Below are positions 6,139-9,361 of a stretch of DNA of 9,361 nucleotides, in pieces. How positions within the stretch are numbered: position 1 is the stretch's first letter; every line of letters starts with the position of its first letter. A program made the translations under genes and the position numbers. The stretch lies in assembly GCA_002494015.1 (NCBI GenBank), contig DLAR01000047.1, positions 1-9,361 on the forward strand. The letters are read 5' to 3'. This DNA comes from Porphyromonadaceae bacterium UBA7042. GTDB taxonomy: Bacteria; Bacteroidota; Bacteroidia; Bacteroidales; Muribaculaceae. The notes beneath the pieces are model-generated. The model was not told the origin of the DNA. It searched no databases and saw only the letters and a list, made by a program, of their open reading frames with translations.

Positions 6139-6189
6139 TTCCTTGAATAGCCGTAGGTTGCCTTGCGCAACCTACGGCTATTCAAGGAA
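6139..6189. repeat. Perfect 23-bp palindrome with 5-base loop
   Basis: Positions 6139-6161 and 6167-6189 are exactly complementary over 23 bases, with loop CTTGC. The outer sequence is TTCCTTGAATAGCCG and the loop-proximal part GTAGGTTGC. Neither strand has a U-run after the stem (TAATCAC on minus, ACAATC on plus), so a standard intrinsic terminator is unlikely. It lies 53 bases past the lyase stop and ahead of the U-tailed hairpin. Candidates are a REP-like extragenic palindrome, an mRNA 3'-end stabiliser or a protein-binding site. Confidence 0.85.
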
Positions 6190-6242
6190 ACAATCTTGTC
6201 AGATTGCACTATTGATAAATATGTTCTGTGTATAAATTTTTA

Positions 6243-7442
6243 TCAGCAGCACTCGGGCACGGTAACGTGTGCGACAGCCTTGGCGACTCTTTCAAGAGCC
6301 TCGATGAGGCACCGGCGCGGCGAGGCCACGTTGAAACGCATGAAACCTTCCCCCTCGGCACCAAACATTGTTCCGCTGTTAAGCGCAAGACATGCGTCCT
6401 CGACGAAAAGTTTCACCAGTTCATCCTGCGGCAGTCCCAGCTCCCGGCAGTCAAGCCATGTCAGGAACGAGGCTTGCGGTCTCCACGGGCGAATCATCGG
6501 CATGTTTTCGGCGCAGTATTCTTCGACCGCCTTGATGTTGCCTTCTATATAATCGGTGGCGGCGTCAAGCCATTGCTCGCCGTTGTTGTAGGCCGCCTCT
6601 GTGGCGATGGTCGCGAAGAAAGTGGGTTCGCAGAACTCGTTGACTTCCATCCAGTGATAGAACGGTTCGCGAAGTTTCTTGTTTTTGATCACTACCCACG
6701 AGCTTACCATGCCGGGGATATTGAATGTCTTGGATGGCGCACCCAGTGCGATTCCGACCTCGGCGGCATCGTCGCTGACGGCGAGGAAGGGATAATGTGG
6801 CTGGCCGTAAAGCACCAAGTCTCCATGAATCTCGTCGGAAATCACCTTTACGCCGTGTTTTCGGGCAAGCGATGCCACGGTTTTCAGGGGCTCCTCGTCC
6901 CACTGTATTCCGGCGGGGTTGTGTGGGTTGCACAGAATCATCATCGCGGGATGCTCGGTAGCAAAAATCCGTTCCAGTCCGTCAGTGTCCATGCGGTAGC
7001 TGCGGTCGTCAGTCTCGACGAGGGGGTTGTTTACCGCCACTCGGCCGTTCCCCTCGATGAGTATTTTGAACGGGTGGTATACCGGCGGCTGAATGACGAT
7101 TTTGTCGCCCGGGCGTGTGAAGAAGTTGATAATGTATCCGATTCCTTTTACCACGCCGGGACTGAACATGAGCTCCTCGCGCTGTACTGCCCATCCGTGG
7201 CGGCGGTCAAGCCAGCCTATGATTGACTGCCAGTAACTGTCGGGCACGCGGGTGTAACCGTAAATCGGGTGGCGCAGGCGCGACATGAGAGCTTCGGCGA
7301 TAGAGCTGTCTACGGCAAAATCCATATCGGCAATCCACATGCCCGTAATGTCATCGCGGCCAAAAAGTTCTGAGAGGCCGTCAGTCTTCATTGCGCCGCT
7401 ACCGTGGCGGTCTATAGGGGAATCAAAATCAAATGTCTTCAT
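6243..7442 (-). CDS. PatB/MalY-type PLP-dependent cystathionine beta-lyase (C-S lyase)
   Basis: The 399-residue cytoplasmic protein is a fold-type I, class I/II aminotransferase-like enzyme of the MalY/PatB subgroup. These enzymes cleave C-S bonds in cystathionine or cysteine conjugates to give a thiol, pyruvate and ammonia. The N-terminal block WIADMDFAV (36-44) is the subgroup signature, followed by HPIYGYTRVPDSY (58-70). NPHNPAG (172-178) and SDEIHGDL (202-209) are the PLP-pyridine contacts. SKTFNIPGM (237-245) holds the Schiff-base lysine K238, and R369 in FMRFNVASPR should bind the substrate carboxylate. The frame is open 92 codons further upstream, but that part is antisense to dtd and unlike the family. 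The ATG at 7442 sits shortly below a perfect -7 element. The precise substrate is uncertain. The gene is divergent from dtd and followed by a palindrome and a terminator. Confidence 0.92.
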   Translation of the reverse strand: MKTFDFDSPIDRHGSGAMKTDGLSELFGRDDITGMWIADMDFAVDSSIAEALMSRLRHPIYGYTRVPDSYWQSIIGWLDRRHGWAVQREELMFSPGVVKGIGYIINFFTRPGDKIVIQPPVYHPFKILIEGNGRVAVNNPLVETDDRSYRMDTDGLERIFATEHPAMMILCNPHNPAGIQWDEEPLKTVASLARKHGVKVISDEIHGDLVLYGQPHYPFLAVSDDAAEVGIALGAPSKTFNIPGMVSSWVVIKNKKLREPFYHWMEVNEFCEPTFFATIATEAAYNNGEQWLDAATDYIEGNIKAVEEYCAENMPMIRPWRPQASFLTWLDCRELGLPQDELVKLFVEDACLALNSGTMFGAEGEGFMRFNVASPRRCLIEALERVAKAVAHVTVPECC

Positions 7443-7460
7443 GGGATGCGTTATTTTCTG

Positions 7461-7468
7461 CAAACTTA
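7461..7468 (-). promoter_or_regulatory. -7 promoter element of the C-S lyase gene
   Basis: On the minus strand TAAGTTTG perfectly matches TAnnTTTG and is followed by C. It lies 18 bases before the start codon, so the leader would be about 12-15 bases. No TTTG is present at the -33 distance. Confidence 0.5.
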
Positions 7469-7564
7469 GTGAAAAAATCCCGATTATAAGGCTGTCGTCC
7501 CCCGAAAAATGCAAAATAGAATTTATCTTTATGCAAGAAATGCACACGTTTAATGTTTTTTTGT

Positions 7565-7572
7565 TAATTTTG
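7565..7572 (+). promoter_or_regulatory. -7 promoter element abutting the dtd start
   Basis: TAATTTTG perfectly matches TAnnTTTG and is followed by C. Only four bases separate it from the dtd ATG, so transcription should begin at or within a few bases of the start codon. No TTTG lies at the -33 distance. The position argues for a leaderless or nearly leaderless dtd mRNA. Confidence 0.5.
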
Positions 7573-7576
7573 CGAT

Positions 7577-8029
7577 ATGAGACTTGTAATTCAACGTGTG
7601 AAACGGGCTGATGTCTCCATCGGCGGAAACCTTCATTCTTCAATAGGTGCCGGACTGATGGTTCTTGTCGGTGTCGCTGACGGTGATTCCGCAGAAGATG
7701 CCGAATGGCTTGCGGCAAAGACTGTCGCCATGCGCATCTTCAATGACGAGGCCGGGGTGATGAACAGGTCGGTCATCGATTCCGGGGGCGACATTCTTGC
7801 GGTCAGCCAGTTCACGCTGAACGCCTCGACCCGCAAGGGGAACCGTCCGAGCTACATCCGCGCCGCCGGGCATGACCTTGCCGTTCCGCTCTATGAACTG
7901 TATTGTGCAAAGTGTGGCGAGGCTCTTGGCCACACGGTGAAAACAGGAGTGTTTGGCGCCGACATGCAGGTCTCGCTCGTGAACGATGGCCCCGTCACGA
8001 TTGTTATAGATTCAAAACTGCGTGAATAG
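7577..8029 (+). CDS. dtd: D-aminoacyl-tRNA deacylase
   Basis: This 150-residue cytoplasmic enzyme hydrolyses D-aminoacyl-tRNA (and glycyl-tRNA-Ala), preventing D-amino acids from entering translation. The start MRLVIQRVKRADVSI is the classic DTD N-terminus and fixes the start codon. SQFTL (residues 77-81) is the first active-site motif and is followed by the conserved KGNRPSY. NDGPVTI (136-142) is the second, containing the Gly-cisPro pair G138-P139 that enforces chiral selectivity. The length is exactly typical. It is the first gene of a same-strand cluster with the MazG-like gene and deoC. Its stop lies at most 16 bases from the next start codon, or overlaps it if a GTG start at 8022 is used. 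Confidence 0.97.
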   Translation: MRLVIQRVKRADVSIGGNLHSSIGAGLMVLVGVADGDSAEDAEWLAAKTVAMRIFNDEAGVMNRSVIDSGGDILAVSQFTLNASTRKGNRPSYIRAAGHDLAVPLYELYCAKCGEALGHTVKTGVFGADMQVSLVNDGPVTIVIDSKLRE

Positions 8030-8039
8030 CCTTGCCGAA

Positions 8040-8381
8040 ATGACTATGGACGATTCAATATCGCTGCGTGATTATCAGTCGATGGTGGATAAATGGATAA
8101 CCACCGTCGGGGTGAGATATTTCTCTCCGCTTACCAATACGGCCATCCTTGCCGAGGAAACCGGCGAGGTTGCCCGCATCATGGCGCGGAAATATGGCGA
8201 CCAGTCCTTCAAGCCGGGAGAAAAAGACAATCTTGCCGACGAGCTTGCCGATGTGCTGTGGGTCGTCGCCGCGATTGCCAATCAGACCGGAATCGACCTC
8301 ACCGAGGCTGTCGCCCGGAACATGGAGAAGAAAAATATCCGCGATGCCACACGGCATTGCGATAATGACAAACTGAAATAA
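8040..8381 (+). CDS. MazG-like nucleotide pyrophosphohydrolase
   Basis: The 113-residue protein is a small single-domain all-alpha NTP pyrophosphatase of the MazG superfamily. These enzymes hydrolyse nucleoside triphosphates, often aberrant ones, to monophosphate and pyrophosphate. The magnesium-binding signature is AEETGE (residues 38-43, acidic residues E39, E40 and E43), paired with DELAD (67-71, E68 and D71). KYGDQSFKPGEKDNLADE is a conserved block around the second motif. The start is uncertain: ATG at 8040, ATG at 8046, or GTG at 8022, which would overlap dtd. I prefer 8040 because residues before it do not resemble the family. It is shorter than full MazG, which has two such domains. 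It sits tightly between dtd and deoC and is probably co-transcribed with them. The natural substrate is not known from sequence. Confidence 0.9.
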   Translation: MTMDDSISLRDYQSMVDKWITTVGVRYFSPLTNTAILAEETGEVARIMARKYGDQSFKPGEKDNLADELADVLWVVAAIANQTGIDLTEAVARNMEKKNIRDATRHCDNDKLK

Positions 8382-8408
8382 TAATCATATTTTTATACCT
8401 TAATTATT

Positions 8409-9296
8409 ATGGCTGATAAATATACCGACGCTATCGCTGCCAGCACCGTTACAACCGACGATGCCGTGGTGGCTGCCGAAGTGGCTAAAATCCTTGACAA
8501 GCATCTTGACGAGAACCGCAACGTCGAAGTTTATAAAAAAATATTCAATTCGATTGACCTGACCACGCTCAAGTCGACTGATTCCCAGCAGTCAGTCGCC
8601 AACTTCACCGAGCGTGTCAATGCCTTTGAACAGGAACACGGAGATCTTCCCAATGTTGCGGCAATCTGTGTGTACCCCAACTTTGTACCCGTCGTGCGCA
8701 CCGTTCTTGAATGCAGCGACGTTGACATCGCCGCCGTGGCCGGCTGTTTCCCCAGCTCGCAATCATTTATCGAAGTGAAAGTGGCTGAAATCGGTCTCGC
8801 GGTCGAGGCCGGCGCCGACGAGATTGATGTCGTGCTCAGCGTGGGCGACTTCTTTGACAAGGACTACGAGCAGGTGGTCGACGACTTGAGCGAGCAGAAA
8901 CATTCTTGCCGCGAGGCGTTGATGAAGGTCATCATTGAAAGCGGAGCACTGAAGACTGCCGAGAACATTCGCAACGCCTCGATTATGTCGCTTATGGCCG
9001 GTGCCGATTTCCTCAAGACATCGACCGGCAAGGAGTATCCCGGCGCATCGCTTGAGGCTACATATATAATGTGTAAGTGCATCAAGGAGTATTATGCAGC
9101 TACAGGCCGCATGGTAGGATTCAAGGCCGCCGGAGGTGTTGCCACTACCGAGGATGCGGTTAAATACTATACCATCGTGAAAGAAGTTCTCGGCGAAAAG
9201 TGGGTGGAAACCAACGAATATTTCCGCATTGGGGCAAGCCGCCTCGCCAACAGCCTCCTTTCCGATATTCTCGGAACAGAGACAAAGTTCTTCTAA
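8409..9296 (+). CDS. deoC: Deoxyribose-phosphate aldolase
   Basis: This 295-residue cytoplasmic class I aldolase reversibly splits 2-deoxy-D-ribose 5-phosphate into glyceraldehyde 3-phosphate and acetaldehyde, the last step of deoxynucleoside catabolism. DFLKTSTGK (residues 200-208) contains the Schiff-base lysine K203. VGFKAAGGV (236-244) holds the second active-site lysine K239, and GADEIDVVLSVG (135-146) carries the catalytic aspartate D140. VAAICVYP (83-90) is the usual first strand, and FRIGASR (272-278) is the phosphate-binding end. It is longer than the short bacterial form and close to the E. coli-type enzyme plus an N-terminal helical extension of about 40 residues. It follows the MazG-like gene by 27 A/T-rich bases without a clear promoter, so it is likely in the same transcript. 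The stop is at 9294-9296. Confidence 0.97.
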   Translation: MADKYTDAIAASTVTTDDAVVAAEVAKILDKHLDENRNVEVYKKIFNSIDLTTLKSTDSQQSVANFTERVNAFEQEHGDLPNVAAICVYPNFVPVVRTVLECSDVDIAAVAGCFPSSQSFIEVKVAEIGLAVEAGADEIDVVLSVGDFFDKDYEQVVDDLSEQKHSCREALMKVIIESGALKTAENIRNASIMSLMAGADFLKTSTGKEYPGASLEATYIMCKCIKEYYAATGRMVGFKAAGGVATTEDAVKYYTIVKEVLGEKWVETNEYFRIGASRLANSLLSDILGTETKFF

Positions 9297-9361
9297 GAGG
9301 GTGTTTCATAACAAATGCTAATCCAAAGAGGCAGCATCTTTCAGTTAACTCGTTATTACAC
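9297..9361 (+). other. Sequence downstream of deoC
   Basis: The last 65 bases contain no ORF and no strong terminator. The only structure I see is a weak short pairing of AAAGA (near 9325) with TCTTT (near 9338), without a U-run. Any terminator or following gene must lie beyond the window. Confidence 0.4.

Noticed and set aside
6228..7226. A 332-codon open frame on the + strand opposite the C-S lyase gene
   Set aside because: It is exactly antisense to a well-supported PLP enzyme, has no recognisable motif, and its composition is explained by codon bias on the other strand.
7443..7718. Upstream in-frame extension of the C-S lyase (92 codons)
   Set aside because: It runs antisense into dtd and through the lyase's own -7 element, and the family N-terminus begins at 7442.
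9294..9361. GAGGGTGTTTCATAAC after deoC as an insertion-sequence end
   Set aside because: It has a vaguely IS-end-like look, but no transposase, matching inverted end or target duplication is in the window.

Overview
The window looks like ordinary chromosomal sequence from a member of the Bacteroidales. Three things suggest this. Several starts are preceded by the Bacteroidota -7 promoter element TAnnTTTG. None of the genes I checked has a clear Shine-Dalgarno sequence. The gene set is also familiar from this order: an Ino1-type inositol phosphate synthase, a FucP-like transporter and a dtd-mazG-deoC cluster. The balanced base composition would fit a Muribaculaceae-like gut bacterium, but the family is an inference. 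I see no rRNA, tRNA, CRISPR array, transposase or phage gene.

Left part (1-2145): a thioredoxin-dependent peroxiredoxin (bcp, +) meets a laccase-domain purine nucleoside phosphorylase/PgeF gene (-) tail to tail with no spacer. The PgeF gene is divergent from an unrecognised exported protein that looks like a small outer-membrane beta-barrel (+). The two divergent promoters appear to interlock.

Middle part (2146-6062): a PfkB-family sugar kinase (+) converges on a two-gene minus-strand unit, myo-inositol-1-phosphate synthase (ino1) followed by a FucP-family MFS transporter. The two sides are separated by a very long inverted repeat that should end transcription in both directions. A strand-specific hairpin lies between ino1 and the transporter. 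Ino1 makes inositol phosphate, the precursor of the inositol lipids known in gut Bacteroidota. Whether the transporter and kinase belong to the same pathway is only a hypothesis.

Right part (6063-9361): a PatB/MalY-type PLP-dependent C-S lyase (-) ends ahead of a perfect 23-bp palindrome and a U-tailed terminator hairpin. It is divergent from dtd (+), which leads a compact dtd-mazG-deoC cluster. These encode D-aminoacyl-tRNA deacylase, a MazG-like nucleotide pyrophosphohydrolase and deoxyribose-phosphate aldolase. The dtd promoter sits so close to its start codon that the mRNA may be leaderless.

I did not find a convincing new multi-gene system. The most interesting signals are non-coding (the 23-bp palindrome, the strand-specific hairpin, the interlocked promoters), plus the unproven inositol locus.
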